NCBI GenBank assembly: GCA_035559315.1
Contig: DATMBJ010000180.1
Location: 1 to 19,738, forward strand
DNA length: 19,738 nt
Direction of reading: 5' to 3'
Source of the DNA: DATLZM01 sp035559315
Lineage (GTDB): Bacteria > Actinomycetota > UBA4738 > HRBIN12
Shown here piece after piece: positions 1 to 6,154 of this stretch. A program made the position numbers and the translations under genes. The notes under the pieces are model-generated. The model was not told the origin of the DNA and ran no database searches. It saw only the letters and a list, made by a program, of their open reading frames with translations. Within the stretch, counting starts at the first letter, position 1. The number at the start of each line of letters is the position of its first letter.

Positions 1-453
1 CGCGGGACGGCCCGGCGCGGCGACCGCGCCGTCCCCGTCCCCCGCGGCCGCCCCCTCGTCCGGCGCCGCGGCCGGGGCGCCCTCCGCCGGCTCCACGACC
101 AGCAGGCCGTGCACCATGTTCATCCCGCACGAGAACCGGAACTCCCCGGCCCGGGCCGGGAGGAGCTCGACCGTGGTCCGGGCGAAGGCGGGCAGCGTCC
201 GACGGACGCGGAAGTCGGGGAACACCACCTCCGACGTGCACTCCCCGGCCTCCTGCCGGTCGAACGTGATCCGGAGGGGAACCCCCTGGCGCACCCGGAT
301 CACGGCGGGCGAGTAGCCTCCCTTCACGGCCACCCGGACCTCCTGGACGCGTCCCCGGAGCTCGGCCCGCCCGGCCTCCTTCGGGCCGAAGAAGAACCAG
401 AGGAGCCCGGCGCCGAGCGCGGCGCCCGCCGCCGTCACGAACAGCTCGCTCAC
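1..453 (-). CDS. Membrane-anchored cupredoxin-domain protein (partial, 3' end off the window)
   Basis: The minus-strand reading frame starts with GTG at 453-451 and stays open to base 1, giving 151 codons with no stop. It begins with a hydrophobic stretch (about residues 4-22, including LLWFFFG), probably an uncleaved membrane anchor. A small beta-rich cupredoxin domain (about residues 38-125) follows. A Cys in GECTSEVVF and the C-terminal CGMNMVHG motif supply the Cys, Met and His expected for copper binding in this family. The tail after the domain is rich in Ala, Pro, Asp and Gly and resembles a linker. The GTGA overlap with the csoR stop indicates translational coupling, so the protein should be made under copper stress. 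The frame may continue into a CopA-type P-type ATPase, or end soon as a stand-alone periplasmic copper binder; the window cannot decide. The family call is firm and the length unknown. Confidence 0.85.
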   Translation of the reverse strand, partial: MSELFVTAAGAALGAGLLWFFFGPKEAGRAELRGRVQEVRVAVKGGYSPAVIRVRQGVPLRITFDRQEAGECTSEVVFPDFRVRRTLPAFARTTVELLPARAGEFRFSCGMNMVHGLLVVEPAEGAPAAAPDEGAAAGDGDGAVAAPGRPA

Positions 454-773
454 GTCGCCTCCGCCTCCCCCGTGGCCCGGCCCCCGACGGCGGCGCCCGG
501 GCCGGTCAGGACCGGGGTGAACTTGACGGCGTCCAGGAGCTCCGAGACCGCCGCCTCGCCCCTGCCGGCCCGGACCGCGTCGGAGAAGCAGGTCTCCAGG
601 TGGTGCCGCAGGACCAGGCGGTTCGCGCGCTCGAGCGACGCCTGGACCGCCGAGATCTGCTTCATGAGATCCACGCAGTACGCGTCCTCCTCGACCATCC
701 GGACGATCCCATCCAGGTGGCCTCGGACCGTCTTCAGCCGGGCGAGGATCGCCGCCTTGTCCCCTGGCCGCAT
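450..773 (-). CDS. csoR: CsoR-family copper-sensing transcriptional repressor
   Basis: This 107-residue protein has the all-helical DUF156/CsoR fold. The copper ligands are visible as Cys33, His58 and Cys62. Their spacing (25 and 4) is identical to the Cys36-His61-Cys65 set of M. tuberculosis CsoR, which supports Cu(I) over nickel (RcnR) or formaldehyde (FrmR) sensing. Proteins of this family bind operator DNA as tetramers without metal and release it when Cu(I) binds. The ATG at 773-771 is preceded by a GGAGG Shine-Dalgarno about 7 bases upstream, and a perfect inverted repeat lies 18 bases upstream of the start, implying autoregulation. The stop overlaps the start of the cupredoxin gene (GTGA). 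The roughly 25-residue C-terminal tail after the core is rich in Gly and Ala and shows no extra motif. Confidence 0.95.
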   Translation of the reverse strand: MRPGDKAAILARLKTVRGHLDGIVRMVEEDAYCVDLMKQISAVQASLERANRLVLRHHLETCFSDAVRAGRGEAAVSELLDAVKFTPVLTGPGAAVGGRATGEAEAT

Positions 774-791
774 CGCGCCTCCGTTCCTCCC

Positions 792-810
792 ACCCCACCC
801 GGGGTGGGGT
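792..810. promoter_or_regulatory. CsoR-type operator (perfect inverted repeat)
   Basis: The 19 bases accccacccggggtggggt form a perfect 9+1+9 inverted repeat centred on 801. The GC-block pattern with internal A/T positions resembles known CsoR operators of actinobacteria. It lies 18 bases upstream of the csoR start codon, between a candidate -10 box and the Shine-Dalgarno. Binding by the adjacent CsoR is an inference from position and pattern. Confidence 0.8.
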
Positions 811-825
811 CTTCAGACCGATCGA

Positions 826-831
826 AGGATA
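826..831 (-). promoter_or_regulatory. Candidate -10 box for csoR
   Basis: TATCCT reads on the minus strand at 831-826, inside a small A/T-richer island. It predicts transcription starting near 819, so the palindromic operator at 792-810 would lie just downstream of the start site. No convincing -35 box is visible. Confidence 0.45.
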
Positions 832-877
832 CCAGGTCCGGGCACCGGGGCAGCGGCATCGCCCCGCGGCCCTGGGG

Positions 878-883
878 TAGACT
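878..883 (+). promoter_or_regulatory. Candidate -10 box upstream of the E1 alpha gene
   Basis: TAGACT at 878-883 is the same hexamer found just before lipA. It predicts a transcript start near 890-892 and a leader of about 105 bases before the E1 alpha start codon. An ATG at 892 falls where a leaderless small ORF would begin. There is no recognisable -35 box. The rest of the 774-995 gap holds only this, the csoR control region and a possible small ORF. Confidence 0.4.
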
Positions 884-995
884 CGATGTCGATGGCGCTC
901 CGAGCCATCCTCGTAGCTCCGCCCACCACGCGAGCGCGCTCGCCGGCCGTCGGGACACCCCGGCGGCCGTTCCGTTCCTCCCAGGGGGTACCCGC

Positions 996-2015
996 ATGTC
1001 GACCCGCGTGACACCCGCCGCCCACGAGGAGCTCGGGCTCTCCCCCGACGACCTCCTCCGGATGTACCGAACCATGGTCACGGCCCGCCTGTGCGATGAG
1101 GCCGCCTTCCGGCTCAACCGCCAGGGCAAGGCGCCGTTCGTGATCCCGGTCTCCGGGCACGAGGGCTGCCAGGTGGGCACGGCGTGGGCGTTCCGCCCCG
1201 GCCAGGACATCTGGCTCCCCTACTACCGCGACCTCGCCGTCGTGCTCGTCGCCGGGCTCACGCCCTACGAGGTGTTCCTGGGGGTCTTCGCGAAGGCCGA
1301 CGACCCCTGCTCGGGGGGCCGGCAGATGCCCGCCCACTGGGGGAGCCGGAGGCTCGGGATCATCACCGGCTCCTCCCCCATCGCGACCCAGATCCCCCAC
1401 GCCGCCGGGGTGGCCTACGCCGTGAAGTACCGCGGCGAGGACGCCGTCGTGGGCTGCTGGTTCGGCGACGGCGCCACCTCGGAGGGCGACTGGCACGAGG
1501 GGCTGAACTTCGCCGGGATCCACCGGCTCCCGGTCGTCTTCATCTGCGAGAACAACCGCTACGCGATCTCCGTACCCCAGTCGAAGCAGATGGCGGTGGA
1601 GGACGTGGCGGTGCGCGCGGAGGGCTACGGGTTCCCCGGCGTGGTGGTGGACGGCAACGACGTGCTGGCCTGCTACCGGGCGACGAAGGAGGCCGTCGAG
1701 CGCGCCCGCTCGGGCGGGGGGCCCACGCTGATCGAGTGCAAGACCTACCGCTTCTACTCCCACACCTCCGACGACGACGACCGGACCTACCGCAGCCGGG
1801 AGGAGGTCGAGGCTGCCCGCCACCAGGACCCGCTCCTGCGCTTCGGCACCTACCTCCGGGAGCAGGGCCTCCTGGACGAGGACGCCGAGGAGCGGCTCCG
1901 GGCCGAGGTGAAGGCGGAGGTGGAGGAGGCCGTCGACCGGGCGTGGAACGCCCCGGACCCCGATCCCTCCACCCTGCTCCGCCACGTGTTCGCCGAGGGA
2001 GGCGAGCCCCGATGA
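996..2015 (+). CDS. bkdA: 2-oxoacid dehydrogenase E1 component alpha subunit, branched-chain (BCKDH) type
   Basis: This 339-residue thiamine-diphosphate enzyme subunit acts in oxidative decarboxylation of 2-oxoacids. The TPP/Mg motif is visible as GDG at 157-159 with Asn186-Asn187 about 27 residues later. It looks branched-chain-type because of GRQMPAHW (108-115), TGSSPIATQIPHAAG (124-138) and the loop around SHTSDDDDRTYRS (255-267), which match BCKDH E1 alpha better than pyruvate dehydrogenase E1 alpha. The ATG at 996 has an AGGGGG Shine-Dalgarno at 983-988; the open frame extends further upstream, but that part lacks homology-like sequence. Its stop overlaps the beta-subunit start (ATGA), so the two subunits are translationally coupled. 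Activity needs a lipoylated E2 and an E3, neither of which is in the window. The exact substrate (branched-chain or mixed oxoacids) is inferred. Confidence 0.92.
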   Translation: MSTRVTPAAHEELGLSPDDLLRMYRTMVTARLCDEAAFRLNRQGKAPFVIPVSGHEGCQVGTAWAFRPGQDIWLPYYRDLAVVLVAGLTPYEVFLGVFAKADDPCSGGRQMPAHWGSRRLGIITGSSPIATQIPHAAGVAYAVKYRGEDAVVGCWFGDGATSEGDWHEGLNFAGIHRLPVVFICENNRYAISVPQSKQMAVEDVAVRAEGYGFPGVVVDGNDVLACYRATKEAVERARSGGGPTLIECKTYRFYSHTSDDDDRTYRSREEVEAARHQDPLLRFGTYLREQGLLDEDAEERLRAEVKAEVEEAVDRAWNAPDPDPSTLLRHVFAEGGEPR

Positions 2016-2998
2016 GCGAGGTGAACGTGGTCACCGCGATCCACGACGCGCTCGCCGAGGAGATGCGGGCCGACGAGCGCGTGGTCGTCCTGGGCGAGGA
2101 CGTGGGGGCCCGCGGGGGCGTGTTCCGGGTGACCCAGGGGTTCCTGGAGGAGTTCGGCGAGCGGCGGGTGATCGACACCCCGCTCGCCGAGTCGGCCATC
2201 GTGGGGGTGGCGATCGGGATGGCCCTCCACGGGCTGCTCCCGGTGGCCGAGATCCAGTTCGCCGACTTCATCCACCCGGCCTTCGACCAGATCGTCTCGG
2301 AGGCGGCCCGGATCCGCTACCGCTCGAACGGGGACTTCGGCGTGCCGCTGGTGATCCGGGCCCCCTACGGCGGCGGGGTCCACGGCGCCCTCTACCACTC
2401 CCAGTCGATCGAGGCGTTCTACGGACACGTGCCCGGCCTCAAGGTCGTCGTGCCCGCGACCCCCTACGACGCGAAAGGGCTCCTCCGCGCGGCCATCCGC
2501 GACCCCGACCCGGTCCTGTTCCTCGAGCACAAGAAGACCTACCGGCTGATCAGGGGGGAGGTCCCGGACGAGCCCTACGAGGTCCCGATCGGCGTGGCGG
2601 AGGTGAAGCGGCGCGGCGAGCACCTCACGGTGATCGCCTACGGCCTCATGCTCCACCACTGCCTGGAGGCCGCCGAACGCCTGGAGCGGGAGGAGGGGAT
2701 GTCGGCGGAGGTGGTCGACGTCCGGACCATCGCGCCCCTCGACCGGGAGACCATCCTGGCCTCGGTCCGGAAGACCGGGAAGGCCATGGTGGTGCACGAG
2801 GACAACCGGACCTACGGAGCCGGGGCCGAGATCTCCGCGCTGATCGCCGAGGAGGCGATGTTCGACCTCGACGCGCCCCCGGTGCGGATCGGGGGCCCGG
2901 ACGTGCCGGCCATGGGGTTCGCCGCGGCCCTCGAACACGCGTTCCTCCCGGACCCCGACCGGCTGTACGAGCGGATGCGGGAGCTGGCCCGCTTCTAG
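2012..2998 (+). CDS. bkdB: 2-oxoacid dehydrogenase E1 component beta subunit, branched-chain (BCKDH) type
   Basis: This 328-residue protein is the transketolase-like beta subunit that completes the alpha2beta2 E1. Visible landmarks are DTPLAE ending at Glu60 (the conserved Glu that activates the thiamine pyrimidine), IQFADFIHPAFDQIVSEAA (81-99), and HGALYHSQS (124-132), whose His129 matches the active-site His of the family. The C-terminal transketolase domain runs from about 185 to 320. The HGALYHSQSIEAF pattern favours BCKDH over pyruvate dehydrogenase. The start overlaps the alpha-subunit stop by four bases. The next gene downstream is a histidine kinase rather than an E2, so the complex is genetically split in this genome. 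Confidence 0.92.
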   Translation: MSEVNVVTAIHDALAEEMRADERVVVLGEDVGARGGVFRVTQGFLEEFGERRVIDTPLAESAIVGVAIGMALHGLLPVAEIQFADFIHPAFDQIVSEAARIRYRSNGDFGVPLVIRAPYGGGVHGALYHSQSIEAFYGHVPGLKVVVPATPYDAKGLLRAAIRDPDPVLFLEHKKTYRLIRGEVPDEPYEVPIGVAEVKRRGEHLTVIAYGLMLHHCLEAAERLEREEGMSAEVVDVRTIAPLDRETILASVRKTGKAMVVHEDNRTYGAGAEISALIAEEAMFDLDAPPVRIGGPDVPAMGFAAALEHAFLPDPDRLYERMRELARF

Positions 2999-3019
2999 CC
3001 GGACCGCGCCCTCCTTCAG

Positions 3020-3037
3020 GGCCCCGTCGGCGGGGCC
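3020..3037 (+). terminator. GC-rich hairpin after the E1 beta gene
   Basis: GGCCCC at 3020-3025 pairs perfectly with GGGGCC at 3032-3037 around a 6-base loop, in the 52-base gap between the E1 beta stop and the kinase start. There is no T tract, so termination is only possible, not shown. Confidence 0.3.
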
Positions 3038-3050
3038 GATACCTCGGTCG

Positions 3051-4742
3051 ATGGAACCCGCCGGTCCGACCGGGCGACGCGTCGACGGCGTCGGCCGCCC
3101 CCCCGCTCGACCCCGGGGCCGCCGCAGGCGCCGGGACCGGGAGGTGGAGCGCCGGCGCCGGGCCGAGGCCGCGCTCCGCCGCGAGGAGGCCCGCTACCGG
3201 GCCCTCGTCGAGCGGCTCCCGGTGGTCGTGTACGTGAACCGGGGGGACGAGGTCTCGACCGCGCTCTACGTGAGCCCCGGCTACCAGGAGCTCCTCGGCT
3301 TCACCGCCGAGGAGCGGCTCGCCGACCCCGAGCTCTGGGTGAGGCGGCTCCACCCCGAGGACCGGGACCGGGTCCTCGCCCAGCCCGAGGAAGGCGGGGC
3401 CTGGCGGTGCGAGTACCGCCTCCTGCGGAAGGACGGCTCGGTCGTATGGGTCCGGGACGAGGCGGTCCGGGTGGAGGGCGGGGAGGACGGCGAGCCCCTG
3501 TGGCAGGGCGTGTTGTTCGACATCACGGCCCGGAAGGAGGCCGAGCAGCGCCTCCGCGAGGCCGAGGAGCGGCTCCGGCGGGCGGAGGAGCGGTACCGGA
3601 CCCTCGTCGAGCAGCTCCCCGCCGTCCTCTACGTCGACCGGCCGGCCGAGCGCGACGTGACGGAGTACGTGAGCCCCCAGGTCCGGGAGATCCTGGGCAT
3701 CCCGCCCGAGCGCTACCTCGCCGACCCCGACCTCTGGGCCGAGCACCTCCACCCCGAGGACCGGGAGCGCGCGATCCGCGCCTACCACGAGGCGGTCCGC
3801 CGGGGCGGGCGGCTGACCCAGGAGTACCGCTTCCTCCGCCCCGACGGCCGGATGGTGTGGATCCGGGACGACGCGGTCGTCCTCCCCGACCCGGGGGGTG
3901 GCCCTCCCCTGGTCCAGGGGGTGATGTACGACGTCACCGAGCTGAAGCTCGCGGAGGAGGCCCTGCGGGAGAGCGAGCGGCGGGAGCGCGAGGCGGCCGA
4001 GCGGCTCCGCGCGCTCGACGAGATGAAGAACACGTTCCTGGCCGCCGTCTCCCACGAGCTGCGGAGCCCCCTCACCGCGATCCTGGGGCTCGCCCTGACG
4101 CTCGAGCAGCAGGCCGACCTCCCTCGGGAGGACCGCGTCGACCTGCTCTCGCGCCTCGTGGGGAACGCCCGGAAGCTCGACCGGCTCCTCACCGACCTCC
4201 TCGACATCGACCGCCTGCAGCGGGGGATCGTGAGCCCGCGCTACCGGACGGTCGACGTGGGCGCGCTCGTCCGCCGGACGGTCGAGAACCTCGACGCGGC
4301 CGCCGACCGCCGGCTCCTCGTGCGCGCCGGATCGGCGGTGGCCCGCGTCGACCCGGCGAAGCTCGAGCGGATCGTCGAGAACCTCGTGGCGAACGCCGCC
4401 CGCCACACCGCCCCCGACCGGACGATCTGGGTCGCGGTCAGGGAGGAGGCCGGCGGCGTCCTGCTGGCCGTGGAGGACGACGGGCCGGGCGTGCCCCCCG
4501 AGCTCCGGGACGCGATCTTCGAGCCCTTCCGCCAGGGGCCGACCGCGACGCCCCACACGCCAGGGACCGGGATCGGCCTCTCGCTCGTGGCCCGCTTCGC
4601 CGAGCTCCACGGCGGCCGGGCCTGGGTCGAGGAACGGGCGGGCGGAGGCGCCTCGTTCCGCGTGTGGCTCCCGGCGTCGCCGCCCGGCGAGGGGGACGGA
4701 CGGGACGCCGCCGCGAGCTCGGGGGCCGCCGCGGCCCGGTAG
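3051..4742 (+). CDS. Soluble sensor histidine kinase with two PAS domains
   Basis: This 563-residue protein has no membrane segment, so it should sense a cytoplasmic signal. An Arg-rich N-terminus and short coiled coil lead to PAS 1 (about 46-160) and PAS 2 (about 180-297), which are clear duplicates (LADPELW/LADPDLW followed by LHPEDR in both). A coiled linker and a HisKA domain follow, with phospho-acceptor His335 in AAVSHELRSP. The HATPase domain shows the N box around Asn444/Asn448, the G1 box DDGPG at 476-480 and the G2 box GTGIGL at 505-510. All catalytic boxes look intact. The tail after about 545 is low-complexity. No response regulator lies next to it, so it is an orphan kinase here. 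The ATG at 3051 lacks a clear Shine-Dalgarno; a weak A/T-richer patch (3038-3044) sits 6 bases before it. Confidence 0.9.
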   Translation: MEPAGPTGRRVDGVGRPPARPRGRRRRRDREVERRRRAEAALRREEARYRALVERLPVVVYVNRGDEVSTALYVSPGYQELLGFTAEERLADPELWVRRLHPEDRDRVLAQPEEGGAWRCEYRLLRKDGSVVWVRDEAVRVEGGEDGEPLWQGVLFDITARKEAEQRLREAEERLRRAEERYRTLVEQLPAVLYVDRPAERDVTEYVSPQVREILGIPPERYLADPDLWAEHLHPEDRERAIRAYHEAVRRGGRLTQEYRFLRPDGRMVWIRDDAVVLPDPGGGPPLVQGVMYDVTELKLAEEALRESERREREAAERLRALDEMKNTFLAAVSHELRSPLTAILGLALTLEQQADLPREDRVDLLSRLVGNARKLDRLLTDLLDIDRLQRGIVSPRYRTVDVGALVRRTVENLDAAADRRLLVRAGSAVARVDPAKLERIVENLVANAARHTAPDRTIWVAVREEAGGVLLAVEDDGPGVPPELRDAIFEPFRQGPTATPHTPGTGIGLSLVARFAELHGGRAWVEERAGGGASFRVWLPASPPGEGDGRDAAASSGAAAAR

Positions 4743-4745
4743 ACT
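4740..4745 (+). promoter_or_regulatory. -10 box for a leaderless lipA transcript
   Basis: TAGACT is followed by exactly 7 bases and then the lipA GTG, the geometry expected when transcription starts on the first base of the start codon. Its first three bases are the TAG stop codon of the upstream kinase gene. lipA has no Shine-Dalgarno at this start, which agrees with leaderless translation. Confidence 0.55.
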
Positions 4746-4752
4746 CGGGGGC

Positions 4753-5748
4753 GTGGCCAAGGCCGACCACAACCCGCACCGGCGCCGCCTGTACCTCCCG
4801 GTCCTCCCCGCGGGGACCGCCGCCCCCGACACCCACGTCGCGCACTCGGTGGGCTGCGCCCAGACCGCCCGCCCCGCGCCCCGCCCCCCGTGGCTCAAGG
4901 TGAAGGCCCGGACCGGCCCGAACTACGCCGAGCTGAAGGGCCTGATGCGGGGGCTCGACCTCCACACGGTCTGCGAGGAGGCGGGGTGCCCCAACATCTA
5001 CGAGTGCTGGGAGGACCGGGAGGCGACGTTCCTGATCCTGGGCGATCGGTGCACCCGGCGCTGCGGGTTCTGCGACGTGATGACGGCGAAGCCCCGCCCG
5101 GTCGACGAGGAGGAGCCGGCGCGGATCGCCGAGGCCGTCCGCGCCATGGGGCTCCGCCACGTGGTGGTGACCGGCGTCGCGCGCGACGACCTCCCCGACG
5201 GCGGGGCCCGGATCTGGGCGGCGACGGTCCGGGCCATCCGCGCGGCGGTGCCGGGCTGCACCGTGGAGGTCCTCCCCTCGGACTTCAAGGGCGGCGAGCG
5301 GGACGTCGCCACGGTGCTCGAGGCCGGCCCCGACGTCTTCGCCCACAACCTGGAGACGGTGCGCCGTCTCCACCCGAGGATCCGGCCGGCCTTCGGCTAC
5401 GACCGCTCGCTCGAGGTGCTGCGGATGGCGAAGCGCCTCCGGCCGGGCCAGATCACGAAGTCGAACCTGATCCTCGGGATGGGCGAGCGCCCCGAGGAGG
5501 TCCCGGAGGCCCTGGCGGACCTCGCGGCCGCCGGCGTGGACATCCTCACGATGGGCCAGTACCTCCAGCCGACCCGCTACCACCTCCCCGTGGACCGCTG
5601 GGTGACGCCGGAGGAGTTCGCGGCGCACGCCGACGCGGCGCGGGCGGCGGGGATCCCGCACGTCGAGGCCGGGCCGCTCGTCCGCTCGAGCTACCACGCG
5701 GGCGCCCAGCTCCGCCGGGCGATGGCGGCCGGCGTCGGCGCCCGGTGA
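4753..5748 (+). CDS. lipA: Lipoyl synthase (radical SAM)
   Basis: This 331-residue enzyme inserts two sulfurs into protein-bound octanoyl groups to make the lipoyl cofactor of 2-oxoacid dehydrogenase E2 subunits and glycine-cleavage H protein. Both iron-sulfur sites are visible: the auxiliary cluster cysteines Cys74, Cys79 and Cys85 (CEEAGCPNIYEC) and the radical SAM CxxxCxxC at Cys100, Cys104 and Cys107. The C-terminal RSSY motif (311-314), whose Ser ligates the auxiliary cluster, is also intact. The segment ECWEDREATFLILGDRCTRR closely resembles actinobacterial LipA. The GTG at 4753 gives about 40 residues before the usual PPWLKVKA region; GTG 4849 is an alternative, but the leaderless promoter supports 4753. 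LipA would serve the E1 genes nearby through their E2. No lipB is present. Confidence 0.95.
   Translation: MAKADHNPHRRRLYLPVLPAGTAAPDTHVAHSVGCAQTARPAPRPPWLKVKARTGPNYAELKGLMRGLDLHTVCEEAGCPNIYECWEDREATFLILGDRCTRRCGFCDVMTAKPRPVDEEEPARIAEAVRAMGLRHVVVTGVARDDLPDGGARIWAATVRAIRAAVPGCTVEVLPSDFKGGERDVATVLEAGPDVFAHNLETVRRLHPRIRPAFGYDRSLEVLRMAKRLRPGQITKSNLILGMGERPEEVPEALADLAAAGVDILTMGQYLQPTRYHLPVDRWVTPEEFAAHADAARAAGIPHVEAGPLVRSSYHAGAQLRRAMAAGVGAR
5715..5745 (-). terminator. Possible rnpB terminator stem inside the lipA 3' end
   Basis: CCGGGCG at 5715-5721 pairs perfectly with CGCCCGG at 5739-5745. On the minus strand this stem lies about 8 bases beyond the rnpB 3' end and within the last lipA codons. 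There is no U tract, so this is a weak call. Confidence 0.25.
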
Positions 5749-5752
5749 GGGA

Positions 5753-6133
5753 GGAGGAGCCGGCCTGTAAGCGGGGTTCTGTCCCGGCCCGCTCGGGCCG
5801 GGGGCGGCCATCTATCTGAGCCCCGCCTCTCGGCGGGACCCCGGGTCTTCCGACCTCGCGCGGCCTACCCGGGAGCATCGGGCGGGCCACCCTCGAGCGC
5901 TCCCTGCTTGGCCTTGCTCCGGGTGGGGCTTGCCGAGCCGCGCCGGTCACCCGGCGCGCTGGTGAGCTCTTACCTCACCGTTCCACCCTTACCCCCTCGC
6001 GGGGGCGGTCTGTTTCTGTGGCGCTTTCCGCGGGTCACCCCGCCTGGGCGTTACCCAGCACCCTGCCCTGTGGAGCCCCGACTTTCCTCGAGGCCGCGAT
6101 GCGCGGCCCCGCGGCCGCCCGGCCGGCTCCTCC
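5753..6133 (-). ncRNA. rnpB: RNase P RNA component, bacterial type A
   Basis: The minus strand encodes the catalytic RNA that matures tRNA 5' ends. Universally conserved elements can be read in order: GAGGAAAGTC (complement of 6080-6089), GGGCAGGGTGCTGG, CCACAGAAACAGACCG, GGTGAGGTAAGAGCTCACC, GGCAAGCCCCACC, AGATAGATGG (complement of 5808-5817) and ACAGAACCCCGCTTACAGG near the 3' end. The ends are set by helix P1: 13 bases at 6121-6133 pair perfectly with 5753-5765. The RNA is about 381 nt, normal for type A. A TATCAT -10 box on the minus strand at 6146-6141 predicts a start at 6133, exactly the first base of P1. The 3' end lies four bases from the convergent lipA stop. Confidence 0.96.
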
Positions 6134-6139
6134 GCTCCA

Positions 6140-6146
6140 TATGATA
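6140..6146. promoter_or_regulatory. Overlapping back-to-back -10 boxes for rnpB and the lipoprotein gene
   Basis: The 7 bases TATGATA read as TATGAT on the plus strand (6140-6145) and TATCAT on the minus strand (6146-6141). The minus reading is 7 bases from the first base of rnpB. The plus reading is 9 bases from the lipoprotein ATG at 6155. No -35 box is evident on either side. Confidence 0.6.
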
Positions 6147-6154
6147 GGCGCCGC

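Noticed and set aside
600..995. Extended N-terminus of E1 alpha starting upstream at 600
   Set aside because: That stretch overlaps csoR on the other strand and the operator. Homology-like sequence and a Shine-Dalgarno begin only at 996.
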